Shown: in pieces, positions 11,355-21,480 of the stretch
Layout: each line of letters opens with the position of its first letter
Numbering within the stretch: position 1 is the first letter of the stretch
Source: Cervus elaphus
Lineage: Eukaryota; Chordata; Mammalia; Artiodactyla; Cervidae
Assembly (NCBI RefSeq): GCF_910594005.1
Contig: NC_057848.1
Span: 47,881,616-47,945,615 of the forward strand
Direction: 5' to 3'
Length of the DNA stretch: 64,000 nt
Program-made: the position numbers and the translations under genes
The notes under the pieces: generated by a model
What the model saw: the letters and a program-made list of their open reading frames with translations, nothing else
Told to the model about the DNA's origin: nothing
Databases searched by the model: none

Positions 11355-12470
11355 AAAAGCCACTGTAAGCTGACGATCAATTGTAAACTAGAATAAAATT
11401 GCACTATTTGGCTATGGTCCATAACCAGCCAATGTACTTTTTACTTTCCATTCTAATCATATATATGACATTCTGCAAAGGAATAGCAACTTGATGCTCT
11501 GTGTAAATAAAAGTACAAATTACATATTATATGCCTTCTATGAACCTATGCACTAAGATGCATGTATTTTTAAAAATTTTATAGGTGCTATAACTGTTCT
11601 GATCAACTTTAATGTTTTAAAAAATATTAATTGGCAGTAATTGCACTATTTACATGTTAATGAGCAACACCTGGCCCCAGCTGGGTATAAAGACGCTGAC
11701 AATGTTTTTCTCTCACCTCCCTGGCAAGGAACTGAGCACATGCAATTTTAAAGAGACCTGCTTGCCAGAAATAACACATTCATAATTGGTAGGACAATAC
11801 AAAATTATTTCACACATTTCATCGTTCTCAAACAAATGCATAATATTTTTCATGTTTAAAAGCTTTATGATTCAAAGAGGACCTTATTTCCTACACTTGG
11901 TGATTATTCACAGTCATTAAATTATTCCTGTCAACGAATGTGCCAGAAACTGGCTAAATGGAGGCCCAAGTGGCCTCCTGTAATAAGGGCCCAGTTCCTG
12001 GCTTAATCCCTTGAAAAAAACTGAGTTTCCTTTGAAGTCATTCAAAATCTATAATTAAATATGTTAATTCACTGGTCCCTCTATCCTACAATATTTTAAA
12101 TCACTACAGCTTTTGTTCCATTTCCCTCTATAATCCTAAAACCAATTAAGAGGTATTGAAAAATTATTTTGAATAACAAAGATTTTTGTGAGTCTCGAAA
12201 TGGTTCTTGATAAATTTGTGTATCCAGTCATCTGTAAACCAACAGATATTAGCAGGGACAACAGGATGAAAAAAGAAGTACAAGGTCCTCAAATTATATA
12301 CGTTCCTAGGGTTGTATCTTACCAATAGAAGAAAATTTGATACTTCTAGCCTATTTTCACATATAGACAAACTAACCACCAAAATACTGAATGCCTCATA
12401 ACCTCACATGCTTTGGGGAAGGGGGTAGTGGATGCACAAGGAGAAAAGTTTCCCTTCGAGATGTTTATAA
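11355..12470. other. Unique stretch with clustered small inverted repeats
   Basis: About 1.1 kb without a repeat I recognise. Two parts are less AT-rich than the surroundings. At 11660-11760 two E-box motifs (CACCTG, CAGCTG) sit just before a TATAAA box. At 11942-12001 there are several short perfect inverted repeats. I cannot show function; it may be a conserved non-coding element. Confidence 0.4.
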
Positions 12471-12473
12471 TTT

Positions 12474-12657
12474 AGGAACACCTCTGGCAATCTAATGGTT
12501 AGGACTTGGCCTTTCAATGCAGGGGGTGCATGTTTGATTCCTGGTTGGGGAGCTAAGATCCCACATACCTTGCAGCCAGAAAGTCAAAACACAAAACAGA
12601 AGCAATATTGTAACAAATTCAATAAAGACTTTAAAAATGGTCCACATCAAAAAAATA
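12474..12657 (+). mobile_element. CHR-2 SINE with extended 3' part
   Basis: CHR head (aggaacacctctggcaatct), a ggttggggagctaagatccc core, then the longer 3' part agcaatattgtaacaaattc and ataaagactttaaaaatgg seen in one CHR subfamily, ending in A-rich sequence. Confidence 0.85.
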
Positions 12658-12722
12658 CTTTTATTTATTTATTTGTTTTTTCATTTATTTTTATTAGTTG
12701 GAGGCTAATTATTTTACAATAT
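12658..12722 (-). mobile_element. Tiny ruminant L1 3' end, antisense
   Basis: A poly-T/ATTT start followed by ttttattagttggaggctaa and ttacaatattt, the reverse complement of the last ~45 bases of bovid L1. It sits directly against the A-rich tail of the CHR SINE, so that tail was probably the insertion target. Confidence 0.75.
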
Positions 12723-12924
12723 TTAAAAAGGCATTTATAACCTAGTTAGGGAGAAAAAATTACAAATAACATCATCATAAAATAGCCTTGGTTTGTGTGA
12801 CATAGGCAATATTTGCAGTTAAGAGGAAAGAGAGCTTAGTTCAGACAAGTGTGTATTCAGTAAAGTCTTCGAGGAAAACTATGTGGAGTGAGACTGGAGA
12901 GAAAAAAAAATAGTGTCTTCTGTG

Positions 12925-13058
12925 TGCCAGGAAATATTCTAACTGCTTTATCTCATTAACTTGCTCAAGGTCACACAGTTATTCAGAGCTACTAAGATCT
13001 GGGACAAGAATCCAGATCCGTCATTATATGCATTTCTCACTCAGCTACATGCTAGCCT
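12925..13058 (-). mobile_element. MIR SINE, antisense
   Basis: Contains tgctcaaggtcacacagtta and the expected flanking order of an antisense MIR. Old and diverged. Confidence 0.75.
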
Positions 13059-13434
13059 TGAAGGATGGAGAAAACAGATAAAGTGAGAAGAACAACATGA
13101 GTAATAGGAAGAATGATTTTGAAGTGTGCTGTGCTGAAGATATTACCGCAAGAACAAATATGTTAAGGAGTCATAGGAAAATAATCTCAAATAGATACAA
13201 AGGGAAGTAACAGATGATATTTGATATTTCTAATCTTGAAAGTCTCAAAGAAGAATTTGGATGTAATAAGGTAAAAATTCAAATCAAATGAGTTACCTGA
13301 TAAAATACAGCACACTTGTTTTTCAGAAGCTGATAGGATAATAAGAGGTAAGAGAGGAATACAGTCAGTATTATATAGAGAGTGGAACTGGAGTGTAATG
13401 ATGATTTAAAAAAAAAGGCAATTTCATTAAATAA
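13059..13434. other. Unique DNA
   Basis: No gene or recognised repeat. Confidence 0.4.
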
Positions 13435-13530
13435 GCCAGAATATATGCTCCTCAATGGAGCTGCATCTCCAATCCTTAGAACAGTGCCTGTATAGTAAGT
13501 GCTCAATAAAATCATGTAGATTATCATACG
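13435..13530 (+). mobile_element. L2 3' end fragment, sense
   Basis: The run ttagaacagtgcctgtatag followed by taagtgctcaataaaat is the L2 terminus. Confidence 0.65.
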
Positions 13531-13849
13531 GAGTGAATAAAGGAATCAGTGGTTACAGGAGATATTTGTGACATCATGGACATAAACTAGACAGAGATTT
13601 AACTTGACACTAAGAAAATGCTTTGGAACACAAATGAAATTATTTGTGCTAATAATTAACAAACATTTAAATCATTTGTTATCAGTTATCAAATAGGTTT
13701 GGTATATTACTAATAAGAAAGCACTTAATGTGACATTATCAATGACTTTTTAAAATATTAATGTTTGGCCAGAATGAAAAGACACAGGTGATCTCAAACA
13801 GTGCTAGATATTAAGGTCTTACTTTACATTCCTATAGATACATATAGCT

Positions 13850-14048
13850 TCCCAGGTATCTCAGCGGTAAAGAATCTGCCTGCAATGCGGGAGACCTAGG
13901 TTCAATCCCTGGGTTGGGATGATCCCCTGAAAAAGGGAATGGCAACCCACTTCTGTATTCTTGCCTGGAGAATCTCATGGACAGAGGAGCCTGGCAGGCT
14001 ACAGTCCATAGTGTTGAAAAGAGTTGGATGCAACTAAACACGCATGCT
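13850..14048 (+). mobile_element. Bov-tA SINE, sense
   Basis: Head (tcccaggtatctcagcgg), B box ggttcaatccc, a ggcaacccacttctgtattc core and a gagcctggcaggctacagtc tail. The flanks tagatacatatagct (13835-13849) and tagatacatacagct (14049-14063) form a 15-bp target duplication with one mismatch. Its tRNA-like promoter boxes do not make it a tRNA gene. Confidence 0.92.
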
Positions 14049-14063
14049 TAGATACATACAGCT

Positions 14064-14670
14064 ATCTAACAAATGTCATGACTTGATCATTAAGATTAAT
14101 GATAGCATCAGAATCAAAAAATCTGATAACTTTGTATAAACTATCTTGGATAAAGGCTTCCAATCTGTTTCCACAAATCAGAAACAAGGATCAGAACAAA
14201 AAAATTATGCTGACAGGTTTTCTTGTTTCTTTTTATTCTGTTTTTACTTCTATGTGAATATACTATGTTAACAAGAAAAAATATTTTTACACACTTTATA
14301 TGACACACTTTTCCAAGCATACAATGAATGCTTACACAAAATCATTTTTAGAATTAAAATACCAGAATAGAAATTTCAAAATAAAGGATAAAAGTTGTTT
14401 TGATTAAAATAAAACATAACACTAGAACCTTCCCAACTGCATCAAAAATGAGCCAGCCAATTTTGAAAATTTCTTGATTAGTAAGATTAATAAGATTTCT
14501 TGATTAGTAAGCATAGCCTGTTTTTCCCAGTATGGGTATTTAAACTACATAGAACATTTTTTAAAAAAACTATTATGCACAGACACACATACACATGCAC
14601 CCTATTAAAAACACAAAAGAAAACAAAATAGAAAGAGTATTTGCAAATCAAACCCCAAATAAATGACTGG
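14064..14670. other. Unique DNA with a short tandem duplication
   Basis: No gene. The 17-mer atttcttgattagtaag occurs at 14469-14485 and again at 14495-14511 (period 26), a local duplication. Confidence 0.5.
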
Positions 14671-14675
14671 TTTCC

Positions 14676-14882
14676 TGACTTCCCTGGTGGCTCAGACGGT
14701 AAAAGCCTCTGCCTACAATGCAGAAAACCCGGGTTTGATCCCTGGGTTGGGAAGATACCCTGGAGAAGGAAATGGCAACCCACTCCAGTACTCTTGCCTG
14801 GAAAATCCCATGGACCGAGGAGCCTGGTAGGCTATAGTGCATAGGTTGCAGAGTCGGACATAACTGAGCAACTTCACTTTTA
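14676..14882 (+). mobile_element. Bov-tA SINE, sense
   Basis: Full layout from tgacttccctggtggctcag through a gggtttgatccctgggttgg B-box region to gagtcggacataactgagca. No clear target duplication found. Open frames over it on either strand are repeat-derived. Confidence 0.92.
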
Positions 14883-15004
14883 CTTTTTCCTTAATTATAC
14901 AAAGAGTGCCCGAAAAATCTATAATAAAAGATGTAAAATCCAAGGTGATAAATAATATGGTTTATAGACAATAAAATATCAATGACCTTGGAACATATGA
15001 AAAA

Positions 15005-15690
15005 TTCCCCCTCTCATAAATCATAAGTAAAATGCAAAATGAAAATACAGTATTATTGCATTTTGAGTCTATCAGATTGGCAGAATTCAATAAGTTTGAT
15101 AACACCCTATGTTTGCAAGTGCTTGAGGCACTCTCATGCATTGGTGATACAACCAAACTCATCTAACTTCTACTGATGACAATTTAACAATATTTGACAA
15201 ATATTGTCAATATTTATCAAAATTAAAAATGCACAGATATTTCAGAACAGAAATTCTACTTCTAGTACTTCTTATGTATAAAATGACATGCATAAAAATA
15301 CAGTATTTTTATAATAGCAAACGAATGAAATTAACTGAAAGCAGTGTTGGTAAACACATTATAGTACATTTGTGCAACTGGAAACTTGTCACCTATTTAA
15401 AATAAAGATCTTTAAGATACTGTTAAGTGGCAAAACACAAGGTGCAGAAGAGTAAGTGTCCTATTTGGGTCAAAAGAGAAAATGTATCTGCATATGTGAT
15501 TATATATTTACACATTATCTCTGGAGAAATACCTAGTATCTAGGAGTGGTTGATTTCAGAGAAACTGGGTTGGGGTGGAATGGAAGATAGCTATCTTTAC
15601 TGGATAACCTCTGCATATAGGCTGAACTATAAGAAATTGCTGACAGTGAACTGTTTTTCATATACAAAAACAGCAATTTGATACTGTTCA
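15005..15690 (+). mobile_element. Ancient L1M fragment, sense
   Basis: Follows the L1 ORF2-end and 3'-UTR order: a gtctatcagattggcagaat motif, ttctacttctagtacttctt, a gtggcaaaacacaaggtgca run, then the 3' UTR. Many gaps. It lies immediately before an L1 block in the opposite orientation. Confidence 0.7.
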
Positions 15691-15756
15691 AAAATAACAT
15701 TATAACAATATAATATCTACTACATACATGTGCTACCTATTATGAAAAAGGAATTT

Positions 15757-16295
15757 TTTTCTTTTTTATTGAAGTATAGTTGATTTAAAATATTATATTA
15801 TTTTCAGGTGTACAACCAAGTGATTCAAAATTTTTATAGATTACAGTCCATTTAAAACTATTATAAAATATTTGCTATATCCCCTGCGCTATACAATATA
15901 TCCTGATAGCTTATTTATTTTATACGTGGTAGTTTCTACATCCTATTATGTCCCTCCCCTCTCCCTTCTCCCCACTGCTAACCACTAGTTTGTTCTCTAT
16001 ATCTGTGAGTCTGTTTCCCTTTTGTTATATTCGTTCATTAGTTTTATCTTTTAGATTCTACACATAAGTGCTAACATAGAGTATTTGTCTTTCTCTGACT
16101 TATTTCACTAAGCATAATAACCTCTAGTTCCACCCATTTCACTATAAATGGTATTATTTTGTTCTTCTTTTATTGCTGAGAAAAATTCCATTTATATATA
16201 TATACACCACATCTTCTTTATCCATTCATCTATTGATGAACACTTTAGGTTGCTTCCATATCTTGGACTTTTATAAAAAATGCTAGCATGAACAT

Positions 16296-16350
<55 letters not shown>

Positions 16351-17322
16351 TTCAAATTAGTGTCTTTATTTTCTTTGGCTATAGACCCAGAAGCAGAATT
16401 GCTGGATCATATGGTAGTTCTATTAGTTTTTTTGAGAAACCTCCATACTGCTTTCCACAGTGGCTGCACCAATCTACATTCCCACCAATGGTGTTCAAGA
16501 GTTCCCTTCTCCATAGTCTCGCCCAAATTTTTTATTTGTGTTGTTTTTTAATGATAGTCATTCTGATATGTGTGAGGTGATATTTCTTTGTGGTTTTGGT
16601 TTGCATTTCCCTGATAACTAGTGCTGTTTGGCCATCTTTTCATGTGCCTGTTGGTCATCTGTATGTCTTCTTTGGAAAAATGTCTATTTAGATCTTCGGT
16701 TAATTTTTTAATCTGGGTGTTTGTTTTTTAATATTCAGTTGTATGGGCTGTTGTTTTGGATATTAATCTCTTGTCAGTGATATTATTGCATATATTCTAT
16801 CTCATTCAGTAGACTGTCTTTTCATTTTGTTAATGGTTTCATTTGTTGTGCCAAAGCTTTTACGTTTAATTATGCCCCCTTTGTTTATTTTTGCTTTCGT
16901 TTCCTTTGCTGAGGAGACAGGCTCAAAAAATATTCCTGATTTATGTTAAAGACTGTCTATCTATGTTTTCCTCAAGAGGGTTTTATGTTTTCCAGTCTTA
17001 CATTTATGTCTTTAATCCACTTTTAATTTCTTTTTGTATATGGTATGAGAAAATGTTCTAATCTCTTTCTTTTACATGGGGCTGTCCAGTTTTACCAGCA
17101 CCACTTATTGAAGAGACTGTCTTTTCCCCACTGCATATTCTTGCCTCCTCTATTATGGATCAACTGATCCTAAGTGCTTGGATTTATTTTGGGGCTCTCT
17201 ATTCTGTTCCACTATTCTGTCTCTTTCTGAGACACACCACAGTGTTTTGATTACTATAGCTTTGTAGCATAGTCTCTCATCAGTGAGTTCAACTTTGTTC
17301 TTCTTTCTCAAGATTGCTTTGG
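15757..17322 (-). mobile_element. L1 (mammalian L1MA-like) 3' half, antisense
   Basis: The left edge is the reverse complement of an L1 3' UTR (attgaagtatagttgattta). The sequence then runs backwards through ORF2: tatttcactaagcataataa, cattcatctattgatgaaca, ttgctggatcatatggtagt, gtttgcatttccctgataac and ccagcaccacttattgaaga. About 1.57 kb are present. The reading frame is broken throughout. A (TA)n tract interrupts it at 16298-16347. Confidence 0.92.
16298..16347. repeat. (TA)n microsatellite inside L1
   Basis: An uninterrupted run of about 25 TA units. It sits where the L1 consensus has a gap, so it expanded after insertion. Likely length-variable. Confidence 0.95.
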
Positions 17323-17387
17323 CCAAAAAGAAAATGTCTTAATAAAAGTTGCAATACTTGCTGAAGCCTTTTTTTTTTAAATTTCTT

Positions 17388-17433
17388 AACCCACTCCGGT
17401 ATTCTTTTCTAGAAAATCCCAGGGGCAAAGGAG
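17388..17433 (+). mobile_element. Bov-tA fragment
   Basis: The 46-base run around acccactccggtattctttt and tagaaaatcccaggggcaaa matches only the middle of a Bov-tA SINE, with both ends missing. Short, but its order is specific. Confidence 0.6.
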
Positions 17434-17549
17434 TTTATTTCTTACCAGAATTATAAAAGTGCCATCAAATTAGCTTAGGACATGGTCATTTGTGCAGATG
17501 GCTAGGGAATGGAATGGCCAAGGGGAAACAGCACAGCTTTCTTTTGGGA

Positions 17550-17785
17550 GGTAGTGTAGGGTAGTGGTTAAGTATTCCATATGTGGAATCAGACTACCTA
17601 GGTTTGAATCTTGGTTGTATGACTTTGGGCAAGTTAAGTAGTCTTTCTGTACCCCTGCTTCATCTGTAAAATGGAAATAGTAATAATGCCTAACTCAGCA
17701 GGACATTATTGGATAAAAAAGACCTAATATCTAAAGTGCTTGGAACAATGCCTGAAATAGTGCTCCACAATATTAGCTACAATTA
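17550..17785 (+). mobile_element. MIR SINE, near full length, sense
   Basis: Contains gtagtggttaagtattccat, a caggtttgaatcttggt-like B box (aggtttgaatcttggttgta), cttcatctgtaaaatggaaa and the ggaacaatgcctgaaatagt 3' part. Good overall order. Confidence 0.85.
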
Positions 17786-17829
17786 TCATCACCATCACCA
17801 CCATTATCATTGTTATTATTATTATTAAC
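17779..17829. repeat. Degenerate trinucleotide repeat (ATC then ATT)
   Basis: A run of imperfect CAT/CAC units followed by (ATT)n, just after the MIR 3' end. Confidence 0.8.
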
Positions 17830-18344
17830 ATGGCTTATTCACTTCTCCAGCACTTCAAACTCACTTTCATCCATTTATTATCTCCCCATTTTCCTTCCAA
17901 AAGCCCACAATTGTGCTTGTGTTGAGTCTCTTTGCCTTCAGACTCTGTATTCATGTTTCCCTTCCTCTGCTCCTTATCCTTGCTCCCCATTCCTAGGTTT
18001 CCATGTCAGCTGACTCTTCCTTATCCCTTCACCCAAGAGGCAGTGGTGGTTTCCACCACCACTTACTGTGGTGTCCTAAATGTCCCACATTCAGTTCCTC
18101 AATTCCTCCATGGTTTGTGTAACCAAGTTCCAATGTTACTCTCTGTTTTCATTTCTATTTCTGTCTTCTTAATTAGACCTTGACTAATATAGTAGGGTGA
18201 ACACAAAGAGGTGTGATAAAGGATGGAGGGTAGGCAGGATATGACTGGTATTGTTGGCCAGGAATGATTCCAGTGCATGAACAGTTTTATTTAACTGAAT
18301 CCTATGGATATGAATGAGCTGACACTGAAAGTAATGTCCAATGT
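17830..18344. other. Unique DNA
   Basis: Pyrimidine-rich on the plus strand (17810-18180). Open frames of 67 and 83 codons overlap in two phases and are composition-driven. No gene called. Confidence 0.4.
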
Positions 18345-18355
18345 TAGTACTGTGG

Positions 18356-18634
18356 TGTATGCATGAGTGCTCAGTCATTTCAGTTGTGTCTGACTCTGCA
18401 ACCAGTATTATGGTAGAAGAAGAAAGTATCAGTTGCTCAGTTGTATCTGATGCTATGTGACCCCATGGACTATATAGCCTGTCAGGCTCCTTTGTCCATG
18501 GGATTTTGCAGGCAATAATACTGGAGTAGGTTGCCATTTCCTTCTCCAGGGGATCTTCCCGACCCAGGGATTGAACCTGGGTCTCCCTCATTGCAGGCAG
18601 ACGCTTTACCATCTGAGCCACCAGGGAAGCCTGG
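18356..18634 (-). mobile_element. Bov-tA SINE, antisense, with extra 3' tail copy
   Basis: Reverse complement of Bov-tA from about 18425 (gttgctcagttgtatctgat) to 18634 (gagccaccagggaagcct). A second, shorter copy of the SINE 3' end lies at 18362-18400 (gtgctcagtcatttcagttg). Flanks tagtactgtgg (18345-18355) and tagcactgtgg (18635-18645) give a 10 of 11 target duplication around the whole unit, so it inserted as one element. Confidence 0.9.
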
Positions 18635-18645
18635 TAGCACTGTGG

Positions 18646-20695
18646 AAACCAAGTTTTAACAGGATTTAACATTTTCACTAAATCAAACAAAGAAGTTATT
18701 TCTGTCTTGATGGCACATATCTAATGTTTCCATTAGCAAGTGCAAGAAACTATTAAAACTCTAGGCCTGGCCAGTACTGAAAGGCAATACAAGCATCAGT
18801 AGTAACGCATAATCAATTGAATGCATTTATGACTGTTTCCTTGTTATTTCCTATTGAGTTCAAGAGGCTATGCATGACTGTAAACGACTGGCAGGCTACT
18901 ACATCAATACCCCAGGTGTGTCAGAGTCAACTCAGGGTTTTAGAAATGCTTATTTATACAATCCAAAGAGCCCATGTGCATAAAATAAAAGGTTTACTTT
19001 CTACTTATGCTCCACCAAATCATACGCTGTAGCACAACTGCAAATAAATGTGTAAAACAAAAAAATTTCACTTACAGTGCTTTACAGTTTATAAAGACAA
19101 TTTTCAATTGTCATGGCATGAAACAACACATTAAGGAAACTTTCCTAAAACCAAGACACAATTGATTTACTCTGTTACATCCAGGGATTTTTATTCCAAC
19201 ACCAATTTCATTATATAATAAATTACAATGTTCTAATTGGGACTTTGCAAAATACTAGACAATATGAAATTTTAAATCACTATTGTCCTTTGAAATAGCT
19301 ACCAAGAAAATTATGGGCAGAAGCTAAATAGATTCTATTATTTTCTTTAAAATGCCATCAGTATATACATAGCATTTTATACTTTAGAGATAATTTTCAA
19401 TAATAAAAACTTCTGTTAATTAAAAAATAAGTAGTTTAGGTGAATAAAGCAAATTTTATCTAAACACTATACTCAAGGAAATAAAATTGATTTAAGACAT
19501 TGTGAATTGTTCGATGAAACAGAGTCATTCAATGAAACAACCTGAAAAGATTTGGCAAATAGTTATTTGAACATTAGATAGAAAAGAAGCACTTGTTTGA
19601 AACAAAAGCACATAAAATAGCTGAGAGAAGGATCCCTCATGCAAAAAATAGTATTTGTTTCAAATTTTAGGCAATTTTAAAGGAAATTAGTTTTACTTAG
19701 GGGTTTAATGCATTTGAAAAAAAGTAAAAAGGATTTTAAAATCTTGTAAAACTGTGTTAATGAAAATGCATTGGGTATGAAATTTGAAAATAAACAGAAC
19801 ATGTTTGCTTCTTTCTAAATATCTTGGAAATTACTCTATCTGTGAATATATCAAGAGATGATTACAAAGATTAAAAATCACACAAGTGTCATAAAGACAA
19901 AAATCAATCACTTGGCATAAAATGGTAGTTACATCAGCATCCTGGAAAGAAAGGAGATGATAAAATAGCTGTTGATGAAATACAACAAAATAACTTTTGG
20001 CTTAATTTGCAAAAAGATTCATAAGAATCATAGCTCATTAAAACACAAACACTTAATATACACAGGTATGCATATGTGTGTGCATGCATGTGTACATTTG
20101 TGTATGTGTACATGCAACATGTTTAAAATATATATACAATATATACAAGAGTCTGACATAAGCTAAAGAAATATTTCTAAGCACTTGCTTTTGCAAATAT
20201 AGAATAATGATTCACAATTTGCATATCAGTTATTTCTATGTAAATGAGTACTTATAAAGTGTTTGAAAACACTTTGGTTTCCCTCAAGTATTTTATGCTC
20301 TTTGCTACCTTAAGTCTGAATTTGCTTATCATCTTACACAGAGCAATGGAATGTACCCTAGCCACTGCATTCATAATCATAAATAATTAATAGTTTCAGA
20401 ATTAATACATTTTACTATACAGAATTTATCAAATAGACCATTTGCTGTAAAACTTTAAAAATTACCTTAGCTATTTTGGATTAGTATTTTATCATTGTCA
20501 TTTGTTAAAAAAGGAACAAAGTATTTTTCTAATTAATTTTTTGTATACATCCTATCAAAGATTTGCCAACATTCAAAGAATAATCTCTTGCCTATGAGTC
20601 ATACTTCATGTGTTTCTAAAGCGAGTTATATATTTTAAGTTGCCTTCCAGAGTGCATGAGATTCTCAAGCAACAGCAATGATGTGAAAGATTTCC
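18646..20695. other. 2 kb of unique AT-rich DNA
   Basis: No gene and no repeat I can name. An imperfect TG/CA alternating tract lies at about 20065-20118. Confidence 0.45.
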
Positions 20696-20699
20696 ATAT

Positions 20700-20893
20700 A
20701 CTACTCAAGCAATCTTCACAACAAACCTGAGATTAAATGGGATTCTACCCATTTCATATAAGGGGAAACTGAGACTCTGAGATGTTAAGAAAATTGCCTA
20801 AATTACACAATCGTTAAATGATAGAACTTAGATTCTAGTGTAATGTTTCATACTCCAAAACCTGTGCTTTCTTCACTGTGCACTACTGACTCT
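20700..20893 (-). mobile_element. MIR SINE, antisense
   Basis: The run aggggaaactgagactctga followed by an aaaattgcctaaattacaca motif and the expected 3' order fits an old antisense MIR. Confidence 0.75.
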
Positions 20894-21480
20894 CCATGAA
20901 ATATGTATGAGTAAATGAGAGAGCTGGCAGAAGAAAACAGGATTATATTAAAACTTGAACAACATAACCCTGTCCACACCCACAAGAAGGGGAAAAAAAG
21001 AAAAAGCAACTTCTAGAGAATGTTATGAGATTATTTATGCATTTAATCTAATGTATTACACCTTCTCCATTTTTGATTCTGTGTGAAACAACTGATGCTT
21101 AAAGTTTCTCCTGGGACCCTGAGAAACGCTTTAATCAGCTAATCAAAAATTCAAGAATGTCCTCTGGATTCTGTTTACTGAGGCAGGAAAATCACTGATA
21201 TTTTTTAAATTTGCAATTAAAAGGGTTAAAATAAAAAAAGAATTGAAGTGTGATGCTCTGTTAACCATAAAATTCATTCAATTAATAGACTTCATTTCCT
21301 GAACATTTAAATAGAATAAACACTTTATTTAACTTGTCTTTCACATAGGTTTATATGGTGAGTAAATGGGATAATGCCTAGAACAGTGGCTGGCCCATCA
21401 GTTACTAAAATTGTTAGTTGTTGCTGTTGTTCATTTGTTCACACAACAAAAATTTTCCAAATGCTTTCTATGTTGTTTTG
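20894..21480. other. Unique DNA before the BovB LINE
   Basis: No gene. The exact 5' edge of the BovB copy lies somewhere between about 21420 and 21490. Confidence 0.4.
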
